Shown: positions 54,996 through 64,000 of the stretch, in pieces | Position numbering within the stretch: position 1 is the stretch's first letter | Layout: the number at the start of each line of letters is the position of its first letter | Origin: Mycobacterium sp. GA-0227b | Lineage (GTDB): Bacteria > Actinomycetota > Actinomycetes > Mycobacteriales > Mycobacteriaceae | Length of the DNA stretch: 64,000 nt | Assembly (NCBI RefSeq): GCF_001499855.1 | Contig: NZ_LQIK01000023.1 | Span: forward strand, 62,001 to 126,000 | Direction: 5' to 3' | The notes under the pieces: generated by a model | What the model saw: the letters and a program-made list of their open reading frames with translations, nothing else | The model's database searches: none | Told to the model about the DNA's origin: nothing | Made by a program: the position numbers and the translations under genes

Positions 54996-55430
54996 GGCAG
55001 ATCGTCGGGCACGTCGGGGAAAGAACCGGCGGTAGTGCTGCGGGTCCTTGCGCACCAGCACCGACTGGTGGCTGCGGTGAAACGCCGGATCGCCCAGCCA
55101 CGGCGGCACCTCCCCCGCCGCCACCAGCTCCTCCTGCGTGCGCGGCGTGCCGATCCCGGTGCCGGTGGCGAGGTCGCTGACCATCGTCGCCGCGCACGTG
55201 TCGGCATGGCCCAGTCGACACCATGCAGCGCAGATGTCGAGCCCGTAGCGGACCAGGGCCTCTTCGTAGCCGGCCCACATCGCCGCGGCGGGGTGATGGC
55301 GCCACCCGTAACCCGGGACCGTCAGCGCCCGGACCACCTGGATGGCCTCCACCCGCTGCTTGCCCAGCCGCTTCGTGTCCAGGACGCCGGCGGTGTCGCC
55401 GAAGCCCGGGTAGGGCAGGAAGGTCTGCAC
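54950..55430 (-). pseudogene. Pyrimidine-dimer-glycosylase-like conserved protein, frameshifted
   Basis: The intact protein would be about 159 residues, starting at GTG 55430 (VQTFLPYPGFGDTAGVLDTKRLGKQRVEA), the pattern of a widespread family annotated as pyrimidine dimer DNA glycosylase-like. The frame breaks in a CCCC tract (GGGG on the plus strand, 55016-55019). Removing one C restores FPDVPDDLPYVWPASDR and a stop at 54950. As read, translation would continue across the whole MarR gene. It is either a real mutation or a sequencing error. Confidence 0.75.
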
Positions 55431-55434
55431 GCGA

Positions 55435-57543
55435 TCAGGCCGGTACCGGATCGGTCTCCCGGTCCCACGCCCGATGTTGGGCCAGCACCGAAGCCAGCGC
55501 CTCGGCGAACTCGTCGGTGAGGTCGCCGGCGGCCGCGGCGGTCGAGACAACGCCGTGGGACACAACGACGTTCGTGTCGTCGGCGAGTTCTTCGGCGACG
55601 CCGGCCTTGGGCAGCAGGTCCACGCCGGAACCCCATGCGCCGACGGCCTTGAGATGCTTGTACGCCTCGGTGATGAAGTGCATCGCATACCCGTCACCGG
55701 AGAGCGTCTGCGCCGAATCCGGCCCGCACGGCACGATCACCGCGTCGTACAGCACCGAAGCCATCGTCGTGATCGCGCGGTCGACGGGCAGTTCGCCGCC
55801 CGATCCGCCGGACAGCGTGCCGCCCGCGACCGGCGCCAACACCTCGACCACCGCACCGCGTTGCTGCAGCGCCTCGATGGTTCGCTGCGCGCCCTCCACG
55901 TCGACGCCGTCCGCGGCCAGCACCGCGATCTTGCGGGTGGCGATGCTGTCGGTCGCCGTGTTCAGCTGCGACAACGCCGGTGACGCGGGCATCTTGTCGT
56001 CCACCGCCTGCTCGGCGGGTTCGGGTAGCCCCAGCTTGCCTGCGACCTGCGCGGCCAGGTCGTGATCGACCTGGTTGAGCTGTTCGACGGTGCGCGCCCG
56101 AATCTCCTCCACCTCGACCTTGCCGAGTTCGAACGCGAACGCCGCGACGATGTGCTTGGCCTCCGGCGCGGACATGCTCTTCCAGAACATGCGCGCCTGG
56201 CTGTAGTGATCCTCGAAACTCTTGGCGCGCTGGCGGATCTTGTTGCCGTCGACTTTCTCGGTGTAGTGGCGGAACACGTTCTCGTCGGCCAGTGCCGGGC
56301 AGCCGCCCCCGAGGCTGTTCGGGAAGTAACTGGAGCGTCCCCGCGGTATCGCGTGCTGTCCGTAGCCGTCGTGCTGATTGTTGCGGACGTCTGCCAGCGG
56401 TCGGTTGACCGGCAGCTGCGCGAAGTTGGGCCCGCCCAGCCGGATCAGCTGGGTGTCGAGGTAGGAGAAGTTGCGGAACTGCAGCAGCGGATCGTTGGTG
56501 AAATCGATGCCGGGCACCACGTTGGCGGTGTGGAACGCGACCTGCTCGGTTTCGGCGAAGAAGTTGTCCGGGTTGAGGTTGAGCACCATCTTGCCGACGG
56601 GCCGGACGGGAACCTGTTCCTCCGGAATGATCTTGGTGGCGTCGAGCAGATCGAAGTCGAAGTTGAACTCGTCGCTCTCGGGCACCAGCTGCACGCCCAG
56701 CTCGTACTCGGGGAACTGGCCGGCCTCGATGCTGTCCCACAGGTCGCGCCGGTTGAAGTCGGGGTCCTTGCCCGCGATTTTCTGGCACTCGTCCCACACC
56801 AGCGAATGCACACCCAGGCGCGGCTTCCAGTGGAATTTCACGAAAGTGCCTTCGCCGCGGGCGTTGACGAACCGGAAGGTGTGCACGCCGAAGCCCTGCA
56901 TCATCCGGTAGCTGCGCGGCAGCGCCCGGTCCGACATCAGCCACATGATCGTGTGCAACGTCTCCGGTTGCAGCGACACGAAGTCCCACAATGTGTCGTG
57001 CGCGGACTGCGCCTGCGGAATTTCGTTGTGTGGCTCGGGCTTGACGGCGTGCACGAAGTCGGGGAACTTGATCCCGTCCTGGATGAAGAACACCGGAAAG
57101 TTGTTTCCCACCAGGTCGTAGTTGCCTTGGTCGGTGTAGAACTTCGTGGCGAAGCCGCGCACGTCGCGCACGGTGTCGGCCGACCCGCGGGAGCCGGCCA
57201 CCGTGGAGAACCGCACGAAGACCGGCGTCTGCTTGCCTGGCGTGGTGAGGAACTTCGCGACGGTGTATTCGGCGAGCGAATCGTCGTACGGCTCGAAGTA
57301 GCCGTATGCGCCGGCGCCGCGGGCGTGCACGACCCGCTCCGGGATGCGTTCGTGGTCGAAGTGGGTGATCTTCTCCCGGGCGTGGAAGTCCTCGAGCAGC
57401 GTGGGCCCGCGCTCCCCGACCGTCAGCGCGTCGTCGGTGTGGTCGACCCGCACCCCCTGCTGCGTGGTCAGGTAGCCCGTCGTCTTGTCGAACCGGGATC
57501 CGTCGAGCTGTTCTTGCTTTGCGTTCTGGCCATTGTCCGTCAT
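55435..57543 (-). CDS. katE: Catalase HPII-type (large clade 2)
   Basis: Breaks down hydrogen peroxide. The 702-residue protein has an N-terminal extension, the active-site His73 in [30 protein letters not shown] with the distal Asn, the proximal-Tyr region [16 protein letters not shown], and a C-terminal DJ-1/flavodoxin-like domain (about 545-690) typical of HPII. A GGTTC-N14-GGGTA pair just before the start weakly resembles a SigF promoter. The glycosylase-like gene begins 4 bases after the stop. Confidence 0.95.
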   Translation of the reverse strand: MTDNGQNAKQEQLDGSRFDKTTGYLTTQQGVRVDHTDDALTVGERGPTLLEDFHAREKITHFDHERIPERVVHARGAGAYGYFEPYDDSLAEYTVAKFLTTPGKQTPVFVRFSTVAGSRGSADTVRDVRGFATKFYTDQGNYDLVGNNFPVFFIQDGIKFPDFVHAVKPEPHNEIPQAQSAHDTLWDFVSLQPETLHTIMWLMSDRALPRSYRMMQGFGVHTFRFVNARGEGTFVKFHWKPRLGVHSLVWDECQKIAGKDPDFNRRDLWDSIEAGQFPEYELGVQLVPESDEFNFDFDLLDATKIIPEEQVPVRPVGKMVLNLNPDNFFAETEQVAFHTANVVPGIDFTNDPLLQFRNFSYLDTQLIRLGGPNFAQLPVNRPLADVRNNQHDGYGQHAIPRGRSSYFPNSLGGGCPALADENVFRHYTEKVDGNKIRQRAKSFEDHYSQARMFWKSMSAPEAKHIVAAFAFELGKVEVEEIRARTVEQLNQVDHDLAAQVAGKLGLPEPAEQAVDDKMPASPALSQLNTATDSIATRKIAVLAADGVDVEGAQRTIEALQQRGAVVEVLAPVAGGTLSGGSGGELPVDRAITTMASVLYDAVIVPCGPDSAQTLSGDGYAMHFITEAYKHLKAVGAWGSGVDLLPKAGVAEELADDTNVVVSHGVVSTAAAAGDLTDEFAEALASVLAQHRAWDRETDPVPA

Positions 57544-57562
57544 GCCGGGGCGGGTACCCAGA

Positions 57563-58801
57563 TCAGCGGGTGAGAACCGCGATGCACTCGACGTGATGCG
57601 TCAACGGGAACGAGTCGAAGACCCGCAGCGCCTGCACCGCATAGCCGTGCCCCTGGTACAGCCCGATGTCGCGGGCGAAAGAGGCTGCCTCACATCCGAT
57701 GTGGATCACCCGCGGCACCCCGGCGCCGGCCAGCAGGTCGATCACCTCGCGACCCGCCCCCGTCCGCGGCGGATCCAGCACCGCGACGTCGGCCCGCTCA
57801 GGCTGGGCCATCAGCGCGCGGCGCACGGAGTCGGTGATGACCGACACCCAACCCATGTCGGCCAACGCGGCGCGTGCCGCCCGCGACGACCCCCGCGACG
57901 TGTCGACGCTGACGACCTTGCCCGTCTCGCCGACCTGCTGCCCCAGGACCGCTGCGAAAACCCCTGCCCCGCCGTACAAGTCCCATGCCGTCATTCCGTG
58001 GCTCAACTGCGCCCACTCGGCGATCAGGTCGCTGTAGAGCCGTGCCGCGTCCCGGTGCGACTGCCAGAACGCGGTCACCGGCACCCGCCAGGTCCGGTGC
58101 CCGACGCGCTGGACGGCTTCGTACTCGCCCTCGATCACCTGCGTATGGGCCTTGCGTCCACCCTTGTGTCGCGCCCGCGGCCCGGACTGCACGACGTGGC
58201 GCGCGCCGTCGTCGTCGAGCGCGACGTGCAGCGCCGCGCCAGGCGGCCAACTCCGGTCGGCCAGTCCGTCGAGCATGCCCGCGGGCAACTGCGCGCAGTC
58301 CAGCTCGGTGATCAGTTCGGCGCTGTGGAAGCGGTGAAAGCCCGCTCGCCCGTCGGGGGTGGTGTCCAGTCGCACCCGTGTGCGCCACCCCGTGGCGCCG
58401 GCGTCTCCGACCGGTTCGGCGGTCGCGTCGGTCTCGTCGCGCCAGTGGTAGCCGCCCAATCGCGTCAGCTGGTTGGCGACGACCGCGCCCTTGAGCCTGC
58501 GTACCGCCGCGGGTTCGGCGAACGCCATGTCGCAGCAGCCCGCACCGTCCGCACCGGCGATCGGGCACAGGGACGCGATCCGGTCGGGGGACGGCTCGAG
58601 GATCTCGACAGCGTCGGCGTGCCAATACTTTCCGTGGTCCGCTCGCACCCGGACTCTGACCCGCTCACCGGGCAGCGCGTATCGGACGAACACGACCCGG
58701 CCGTCGTGTCGCGCCACACAGCTGCCGCCGTTGGCGGGCGGCCCGGCGGTCAGCGTGAGTTCCAACGGCGGTCCTGGCGAACCGCCGGGGTCGTCGGTCA
58801 A
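57563..58801 (-). CDS. TrmA/RumA-family RNA (uracil-5-)-methyltransferase
   Basis: The 412-residue protein has a TRAM-like N-terminal domain, cysteines in CPIAGADGAGCCDM that may hold an iron-sulfur cluster, a SAM-binding DLYGGAGVFAAVL, VLDPPRTGAGREV, and the catalytic HIGCEAASFARD. It methylates C5 of uridine in tRNA or rRNA; the target is not clear. TTG at 58801 overlaps the APC permease by 4 bases (TTGA), so the two are coupled. Confidence 0.9.
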   Translation of the reverse strand: MTDDPGGSPGPPLELTLTAGPPANGGSCVARHDGRVVFVRYALPGERVRVRVRADHGKYWHADAVEILEPSPDRIASLCPIAGADGAGCCDMAFAEPAAVRRLKGAVVANQLTRLGGYHWRDETDATAEPVGDAGATGWRTRVRLDTTPDGRAGFHRFHSAELITELDCAQLPAGMLDGLADRSWPPGAALHVALDDDGARHVVQSGPRARHKGGRKAHTQVIEGEYEAVQRVGHRTWRVPVTAFWQSHRDAARLYSDLIAEWAQLSHGMTAWDLYGGAGVFAAVLGQQVGETGKVVSVDTSRGSSRAARAALADMGWVSVITDSVRRALMAQPERADVAVLDPPRTGAGREVIDLLAGAGVPRVIHIGCEAASFARDIGLYQGHGYAVQALRVFDSFPLTHHVECIAVLTR

Positions 58802-60792
58802 TCGAGGAATCCCCTGCGCGCGTCGCCGGGGGCGGACTGCGGCTGCAGCGTCTTGAGCCGCTCCGACGAGCTCAACTGCCACGGAACAGAGGTCACCATG
58901 ACGTTCGGCTCGAACAGCAGTCGGCCCTTGAGCCGCAGCGCGCTCTGGTTGTGCAGCACCTGCTCCCACCAGTGGCCGACGACGTACTCGGGGATGAACA
59001 CGGTGACAACGGTGCGCGGCGACTCCCTGCTGACCCGCTTGACGTACTCGAGCACCGGGCGGGTGATCTCCCGGTACGGCGAGGCGATCACCTTCAGCGG
59101 GACGCTGATGTCGCTGTCCTCCCACTTGTGCACGAGTGCCCGCGTCTCGCCGTCGTCGACGCTGACGGTGATCGCTTCCAGCGTGTCCGGCCGGGTGGCC
59201 CTGGCGTACGCCAGCGCACGCAGCGTCGGCAGGTGCAGTTTGGACACCAGCACGATCGCATGATTGCGGCTCGGTAGCACCATGTCGCTTTCGGCGGCGG
59301 CCTGCTCCTCGAGTTCGCGCGTCACGGTGTCGTAGTGCCGATGGATCAGCTTCATCATCCCGAAGAGCGCGCCCATCGCCAGGATCGCAATCCACGCTCC
59401 GACAAGGAATTTGGACACTACGACGACCACCAGCACCGTCGCGGTGCAGATGCAACCGATCGAGTTGATCACCCGCGACCGCATCATCTTGCGCCGGACC
59501 ACGGGCTCGGTCTCGGTGCGCAGCAACCGCGTCCAGTGTCGGACCATGCCGACCTGGCTGAGCGTGAAGGAGACGAACACCCCGACGATGTAGAGCTGGA
59601 TCAGCGCGGTGACCTCGGCGCGGAATGCCACCACGAACGCGATCGCCGCGAACGCGAGGAACAGGATGCCGTTGGAGAACGCGAGCCGGTCACCGCGGGT
59701 GTGCAACTGGCGCGGCAGATACCGGTCCTGAGCGAGGATCGATCCGAGCACCGGGAATCCGTTGAACGCGGTGTTGGCAGCCAGCAGCAGGATCAACGCG
59801 GTGACACCGGCGATGATGAACAGCCCGGCGCTGAAGTCGTGGAACACCGCGTCGGCCAACTGCGCGATCAACGTCTTCTGGTGGTAGTCCGCCGGCGCGC
59901 CGACCAGTTGTTCGTGTGGGCGCTCGGCCAGCTGCACACCGGTTTCCTTGGCCAGCATGACGATGCCCATGAACAGCGTGACCGCGATCAGCCCGAGCAG
60001 CGCCAGCGTCGTTGCGGCGTTGCGCGACTTCGGCTTACGGAACGCCGGCACCCCGTTGCTGACGGCTTCCACACCGGTCAGCGCCGCACTTCCCGACGAG
60101 AACGCCCGCGCGACGAGCAGAACCAGCGCGAAGCCGAGGATTTCGCCGTGCTCGGAATGCATCTCGAAGTCCGCGGATTCGGCCTGCAGTGGCTCGCCGA
60201 GCGCGTAGAGCTGGAAGAACCCCCAGCCGAGCATCACGAACATGCCGACGATGAACGCGTAGGTGGGGATGGCGAACGCGGTTCCGGACTCCCGGATGCC
60301 GCGCAGGTTCAGCGCCGCCAGCACCAGGATCGCGATGACGGCGAACAGCACCTTGTGGTCGTTGATGAACGGCACGGCCGAGCCGATGTTCGACATCGCC
60401 GAGGACATCGACACCGCGACCGTGAGTACGTAGTCGACCAGCAGCGCGCTCGCCACCGTCAGGCCGGCAGTCGGCCCGAGATTGGTGTTGACCACCTCGT
60501 AGTCCCCGCCGCCCGACGGGTAGGCGTGCACGTTCTGCCGGTAGCTGGCGATGACGATCAACATGACCGCCGCGACGGCCACGGCGATCCACGGCGCCAT
60601 CGAGTAGGCGGCCAACCCGGCGACCGAGAGCACGAGAAAGATCTCCTCGGGCGCGTACGCCGTCGACGACAGCGCGTCCGAGGCGAACACCGGAAGGGCG
60701 ATCCGCTTGGGCAGCAGGGTGTGCGAAATCCTGTCGCTGCGAAACGGCCTGCCGAGGACCAACCGCCGCGCGAACCTGGATAGCTTGGACAC
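58798..60792 (-). CDS. APC-superfamily amino acid permease
   Basis: The 664-residue protein has about twelve membrane helices, the start segment LPVFASDALSSTAYAPEEIFLVL, YPSGGGDYEVVNTNLG, and a long soluble C-terminal domain (about 480-664) with VVTVFIPEYVVGHWWEQVLHNQSALRLKG. Related to Rv2690c of M. tuberculosis, next to ceoB. Amino acid or cation symport is likely, and the exact substrate unknown. GTG at 60792 is used; a TTG at 60819 is possible. It diverges from ceoB. Confidence 0.9.
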   Translation of the reverse strand: MSKLSRFARRLVLGRPFRSDRISHTLLPKRIALPVFASDALSSTAYAPEEIFLVLSVAGLAAYSMAPWIAVAVAAVMLIVIASYRQNVHAYPSGGGDYEVVNTNLGPTAGLTVASALLVDYVLTVAVSMSSAMSNIGSAVPFINDHKVLFAVIAILVLAALNLRGIRESGTAFAIPTYAFIVGMFVMLGWGFFQLYALGEPLQAESADFEMHSEHGEILGFALVLLVARAFSSGSAALTGVEAVSNGVPAFRKPKSRNAATTLALLGLIAVTLFMGIVMLAKETGVQLAERPHEQLVGAPADYHQKTLIAQLADAVFHDFSAGLFIIAGVTALILLLAANTAFNGFPVLGSILAQDRYLPRQLHTRGDRLAFSNGILFLAFAAIAFVVAFRAEVTALIQLYIVGVFVSFTLSQVGMVRHWTRLLRTETEPVVRRKMMRSRVINSIGCICTATVLVVVVVSKFLVGAWIAILAMGALFGMMKLIHRHYDTVTRELEEQAAAESDMVLPSRNHAIVLVSKLHLPTLRALAYARATRPDTLEAITVSVDDGETRALVHKWEDSDISVPLKVIASPYREITRPVLEYVKRVSRESPRTVVTVFIPEYVVGHWWEQVLHNQSALRLKGRLLFEPNVMVTSVPWQLSSSERLKTLQPQSAPGDARRGFLD

Positions 60793-60878
60793 GAGTGCCA
60801 AGAGTAAGCCCAGCGGCAAATGGCCGTCAGGAAGCTGTAGCGTTCCGACTGCGCGGGTTCGACAGGAAGGACCGTGGA

Positions 60879-61550
60879 GTGCGTGTAGTGGTGATGGGCT
60901 GCGGCCGGGTGGGTGCGTCGCTGTCGGACAGCCTGGCCCGGATCGGTCACGACGTCGCGGTCATCGACCGTGACAGCACGGCATTTCACCGGCTGTCTCC
61001 GGAGTTCTCCGGCGAACGGGTGCTCGGTATGGGCTTCGACCGCGACGTGCTGCTGCGGGCAGGCATCGAGGAAGCCGGCGCCTTCGCGGCGGTCTCGTCC
61101 GGCGACAACTCCAACATCATCTCGGCGCGAGTGGCCCGCGAGACGTTCGGGGTGGAGCGTGTGGTCGCCCGTATCTACGACGCGAAGCGCGCGGCGGTCT
61201 ACGAACGGTTGGGCATCCCGACGGTGGCCACCGTGCCGTGGACGACCGACCGGCTGCTCAACGTGCTGACCCGGGAAACCGAGACCGCCCGATGGCGCGA
61301 CCCCACCGGCAACGTCGGCGTGACCGAACTGGCCATGCACGAGTCGTGGGTGGGTCGGCGGATCACGGATCTGGAGACGGCCACCGGCGGCCGGGTGGCG
61401 TTCCTGATCCGCTTCGGCGCGGGCCTGCTGCCCGACGGCAAAACCGTCATCCAGGCCAGCGACCAGGTGTTCATGGCCGCGATCGCCGGCCACATCGCCG
61501 AAGCGCTGGCCATCGCCGCCCTGCCGCCCAGCGAGGATCTCGAGAGCTGA
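60879..61550 (+). CDS. ceoB: TrkA-type potassium uptake regulator CeoB
   Basis: Cytosolic NAD-binding regulator of Trk potassium uptake. The 223-residue protein has the Rossmann motif GCGRVGASLSDSLARIGHDVAVID, SGDNSNIISARVARE and a C-terminal TrkA-C domain (about 130-215). GTG at 60879 follows AGGAAGG eight bases upstream. It is followed by ceoC, with only 37 bases between. The M. tuberculosis pair Rv2691/Rv2692 has the same order and sizes. Confidence 0.93.
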   Translation: MRVVVMGCGRVGASLSDSLARIGHDVAVIDRDSTAFHRLSPEFSGERVLGMGFDRDVLLRAGIEEAGAFAAVSSGDNSNIISARVARETFGVERVVARIYDAKRAAVYERLGIPTVATVPWTTDRLLNVLTRETETARWRDPTGNVGVTELAMHESWVGRRITDLETATGGRVAFLIRFGAGLLPDGKTVIQASDQVFMAAIAGHIAEALAIAALPPSEDLES

Positions 61551-61587
61551 TGAAGCGCGCCGACGACGACATCGAGGAGTGGCGTAG

Positions 61588-62253
61588 TTGAAAGTCGCCA
61601 TCGCCGGGGCCGGCGCCGTCGGCCGATCCATCGCACGCGAGCTCGTCGACGCCCACGAAGTGACGTTGCTCGAACGCAACCCCGACCACATCGACGTCGA
61701 CGCGATTCCCGCCGCGCAGTGGCGGCTGGGCGACGCGTGCGAGCTGAGCCTGCTCGAGTCGGTGCAGCTCGAGGAGTTCGACGTCGTGATCGCCGCCACC
61801 GGCGACGACAAGGTCAACGTGGTGGTCAGCCTGCTGGCCAAGACCGAATTCGCGGTGCAGCGGGTGGTCGCGCGCGTCAACGACCCCCGCAACGAGTGGC
61901 TGTTCGACGAGAGCTGGGGAGTCGACGTGGCGGTGTCGACGCCCCGCATGTTGGCCTCCCTGGTGGAGGAGGCCGTCGCGGTCGGCGACCTGGTGCGGTT
62001 GATGGAGTTCCGCAAGGGGCAGGCCAACCTCGTCGAGATCACGCTGCCCGACGACACCCCGTGGGGCGGTAAGCCCGTCAAACGCCTCGAGTTGCCCCGC
62101 GACTGCGCGCTGGTGACGATCCTGCGGGGCCCGCGGGTGATCGTGCCGGAGTCCGACGAGCCGCTCGAGGGCGGCGACGAGTTGCTGTTCGTGGCCGTCG
62201 CCGAGGTCGAGGATCAGTTGCAGGATCTGCTGCTGCACCCGCAGCCGCGCTGA
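61588..62253 (+). CDS. ceoC: TrkA-type potassium uptake regulator CeoC
   Basis: The 221-residue paralogue of CeoB starts LKVAIAGAGAVGRSIARELVDAHEVTLLERN (Rossmann) and has ATGDDKVNVVVSLLAKTEFAVQRVVARVNDPRN, then a TrkA-C domain. The two probably form a heteromeric ring on a Trk/Ktr channel not present here. TTG at 61588 has GAGGAG eight bases before it. A 13-residue reading between the genes ends with TGA overlapping this TTG and is probably incidental. Confidence 0.93.
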   Translation: MKVAIAGAGAVGRSIARELVDAHEVTLLERNPDHIDVDAIPAAQWRLGDACELSLLESVQLEEFDVVIAATGDDKVNVVVSLLAKTEFAVQRVVARVNDPRNEWLFDESWGVDVAVSTPRMLASLVEEAVAVGDLVRLMEFRKGQANLVEITLPDDTPWGGKPVKRLELPRDCALVTILRGPRVIVPESDEPLEGGDELLFVAVAEVEDQLQDLLLHPQPR

Positions 62254-62280
62254 CTCGCCGTGAGCGACGCGCCGCTGTTC

Positions 62281-62985
62281 TCAGCCGGCGTCGGGTCGGG
62301 TCGTCTCGGGCACCGCGTCGCGGAGATCCTCTGAAGCCTGGTCGCCGGTGAGGGCTTTCTGCGCCGTCCGGATGGCCAAATAGGTCACCAGCGCGGCGAC
62401 CGCCGTCAGCGGCCACCCCATGGAGATGCGCGCGACGCCCAGCCAGCCGGTCTGTCCGGCATCGTAGAGATGCTGCTGCACGACGAACCGCGAGGCGAAC
62501 ACCAGCACCCAGAACAGGGTGGCGATGTCGAACGCCGTCAGCGCCCTGCGCACCCGGCGCCAGTCCGTGCCGCCGCCGCTGACCCAGCTCCACACGTAGC
62601 CGACGACGGGACGCCGGATCAGCACCGAGATCGTGAACACCGTCGCCCACAACAGCGACATCCAGATGCCCCAGAGGAAGTAGCCCTCCGACTCCCCGGT
62701 CACGTAGGCGATCAGCGCGCAGATTCCCACCCCGAAGAAGCCCGAGACCGCCGGCTGGGTGGACTCGCGGCGAGCCAGTCGCCACGCCAGGATCACCGTC
62801 GCCACGCCGAGGGCCGCGATGATCGCGGGCATCAACCCGAAGATCTGGGAGACCGGAACGAATGCCAAAACGGGCAGCGAGGAGTAGATCAGCCCGCTGA
62901 CGCCGCCCATCTGTCGCAGGACTGCGTGGGCCTTGCTGGTCTGTTCGGTGGAGGGCTTCCCCGGTTCGGTTCCGGGATCGCTCAC
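62281..62985 (-). CDS. DUF3159 membrane protein
   Basis: The 234-residue protein has about six membrane helices and the DUF3159 pattern (MGGVSGLIYSSLPVLAFVPVSQIFGLMPAIIAALGVATV, and ALIAYVTGESEGYFLWGIWMSLLWA in sequence). Function is unknown, and the family is restricted to actinobacteria. GTG at 62985 overlaps the OB-fold gene by 4 bases, as in the M. tuberculosis Rv2693c/Rv2694c pair. It converges on ceoC. Confidence 0.88.
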   Translation of the reverse strand: MSDPGTEPGKPSTEQTSKAHAVLRQMGGVSGLIYSSLPVLAFVPVSQIFGLMPAIIAALGVATVILAWRLARRESTQPAVSGFFGVGICALIAYVTGESEGYFLWGIWMSLLWATVFTISVLIRRPVVGYVWSWVSGGGTDWRRVRRALTAFDIATLFWVLVFASRFVVQQHLYDAGQTGWLGVARISMGWPLTAVAALVTYLAIRTAQKALTGDQASEDLRDAVPETTRPDAG

Positions 62986-63353
62986 TTCTGAATCTCGTAG
63001 TGGGGGTTGTAGATCGCCTTGGCGCCGTTGTCGAGCTTGCCGACGCGGCCGTGCACCTTCAGCGTGCGCCCCGACTCGATGCCGGGGATGCGCCGCTGGC
63101 CGAGCCAGACCAGCATCACCGAGTCCGTACCGTCGAACAATTCGGCCTTCACACCGCCGGCACACGCCTTGCCGTTGCATTCGACGCTGCGCAGTGTGCC
63201 GACCATCGTGACTTCCTGACCGCGTTGACAGTCAATCGCCTTCTGGGCGCCGGTCGAGGCGACTTCGTCACTGAGTTCCTCGACGTCGAGCTGCTCGGGA
63301 TCTTCTGTCAGCCGCCGGGTGAGCCGGCGCAGATACCCTTCGGCCGTAGCCAT
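62982..63353 (-). CDS. OB-fold nucleic-acid-binding domain protein
   Basis: The 123-residue protein has an N-terminal helix (EGYLRRLTRRLTEDPEQLDVEEL) and an OB-fold: GQEVTMVGTLRSVECNGKACAGGVKAELFDGTDSVMLVWLGQRRIPGIESGRTLKVHGRVG (shown by parts), resembling RecG/tRNA-synthetase anticodon OB domains. It probably binds nucleic acid or acts on a partner; no catalytic residues are seen. It is the first gene of a coupled pair with DUF3159. Confidence 0.84.
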   Translation of the reverse strand: MATAEGYLRRLTRRLTEDPEQLDVEELSDEVASTGAQKAIDCQRGQEVTMVGTLRSVECNGKACAGGVKAELFDGTDSVMLVWLGQRRIPGIESGRTLKVHGRVGKLDNGAKAIYNPHYEIQK

Positions 63354-63487
63354 GGCCTCTCCTGACCTATCGCAGATCCACTATGGATCTACCCAATCCA
63401 ACGCCACGCTAGACCTCTTGGTTCCGATTTGCCACGCGGGGTCGGGTCGGCGCGCCGAGCGGTCACCGGGCCGGGCACGATCAACGC

Positions 63488-64000
63488 ATGACGGTCAATC
63501 TGCGCGGCGTCCCCACGGTGCTGTTGCCCGGCACGGGTTCCGACGACGACTTCGTCTACCGGGCGTTTTCCCCCGCCCTGCGTGACCGCGGCGCGACGGT
63601 CATCACCCCGGCGCCGCAACCACACCGACTGGTCGAGGGTTACCGCGCCGCCCTCGAGGACGCGGCCGTGACGGGGCCCATAGCCGTCGGCGGCGTGTCG
63701 ATCGGCGCCGCCGTGGCCGTCTCGTGGGCGCTGGCACATCCCGGTCGGACGGTCGGTGTGCTCGCCGCCTTGCCGGCGTGGACGGGCGCGCCGCTGCGGG
63801 CGCCCGCAGCGGCCGCGGCGCGGCATTCCGCAGAGGTGCTGCGCCGCGACGGGCTGGCCGCCGCCACCGCAGCGATGCAGGCGTCGAGCCCGCAGTGGCT
63901 GGCCGACGAGCTGACCCGGTCATGGCTGGCCCAGTGGCCCGCACTGCCCGATGCGATGGAGGAGGCGGCGCGCTACGTCGCACCGAGCTGTCCGGAGTTG
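63488..64000 (+). CDS. Alpha/beta hydrolase, 3' end outside window
   Basis: The reading begins MTVNLRGVPTVLLPGTGSDDDF and remains open to the window end, 171 codons. It has an LPGTG oxyanion-hole segment and an elbow GGVSIGAAV (GxSxG), so is a hydrolase of alpha/beta fold. The His and Asp of the triad would be further right. The length is unknown. In M. tuberculosis, Rv2695 follows the OB-fold gene in the same orientation. Confidence 0.75.
   Translation, partial: MTVNLRGVPTVLLPGTGSDDDFVYRAFSPALRDRGATVITPAPQPHRLVEGYRAALEDAAVTGPIAVGGVSIGAAVAVSWALAHPGRTVGVLAALPAWTGAPLRAPAAAAARHSAEVLRRDGLAAATAAMQASSPQWLADELTRSWLAQWPALPDAMEEAARYVAPSCPEL

Noticed and set aside
56062-57573. A 503-codon rightward reading opposite katE
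   Set aside because: Antisense shadow of catalase; no start signal or family pattern.
59335-60783. A 482-codon rightward reading opposite the APC permease
   Set aside because: Composition is an Asp/Gln/Arg-rich mirror of a membrane protein; no support.
61552-61593. 13-residue ORF between ceoB and ceoC
   Set aside because: Too short, and probably incidental to the ceoC ribosome-binding site.
1-64000. CRISPR array, rRNA operon, insertion sequence or integrase
   Set aside because: No regularly spaced repeats, rRNA-like sequence, transposase or integrase motif was found on reading both strands.

Overview
The window is high-GC actinobacterial DNA from a mycobacterium, most likely a fast-growing Mycolicibacterium-type species. 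The evidence is a phosphatidylinositol-mannoside operon (pgsA, patA, pimA), the arabinogalactan enzyme AftC, a carboxylic acid reductase, the actinobacterial coproporphyrin-dependent haem genes (hemE, hemY, hemQ), MPT63-like and Excalibur-domain secreted proteins, and frequent GTG/TTG starts with 4-base GTGA/ATGA overlaps. From memory, gene order broadly follows M. tuberculosis Rv2590-Rv2695, without its PE/PPE genes, insertion sequences and prophage. No rRNA, CRISPR array, insertion sequence or integrase was seen.

Layout. 0-10 kb: carboxylic acid reductase (5' end outside the window), a membrane protein, the SOS-controlled ruvC-ruvA-ruvB operon, an MscS channel, yebC, and an acyl-CoA dehydrogenase behind a perfect palindromic operator. 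10-20 kb: a long leftward gene run with mostly overlapping genes, thrS-HIT-pgsA-patA-pimA-(membrane protein)-NUDIX-pdxS-tesB-pdxT, covering PIM lipid synthesis and pyridoxal phosphate synthesis. 20-25.4 kb: small conserved genes, a GAF-ANTAR regulator, an L,D-transpeptidase-like protein, a proline-rich secreted protein, and a holin-like/DUF3618 pair with a SigF-like promoter. 25.4-26.0 kb: four tRNA genes. 26.0-31.0 kb: an accessory stretch of small secreted and hypothetical proteins, including three translationally coupled Excalibur-type ORFs, lying between tRNA-Val(GAC) and clpC2.

31-45 kb: clpC2 behind two tandem operators, an ECF-sigma/ogt operon, secreted proteins, zapE, a RibD-like reductase, aftC, msrB, the haem genes and an RNase D-like exonuclease. 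45-55 kb: two alpha/beta hydrolases, dxs, nhaA, a methyltransferase, and an ABC-2 exporter with a divergent MarR regulator. 55-64 kb: a frameshifted conserved gene, katE, an RNA methyltransferase, an APC permease, ceoB/ceoC potassium regulators, DUF3159 and OB-fold proteins, and a truncated alpha/beta hydrolase.

The most unusual signal is a 17-base element, CCGGGAAGYCTGGTCGG, found 32-41 bases upstream of three functionally unrelated leftward genes within 4 kb (nhaA, the methyltransferase, the ABC exporter). Other candidates are a perfect 22-bp palindrome before the acyl-CoA dehydrogenase, tandem GTCAAC-N5-GTTGAC sites before clpC2, a TGCCA/TGGCA half-site array over a start codon, a large intergenic palindrome family with two copies, and the coupled Excalibur genes beside the tRNA cluster.
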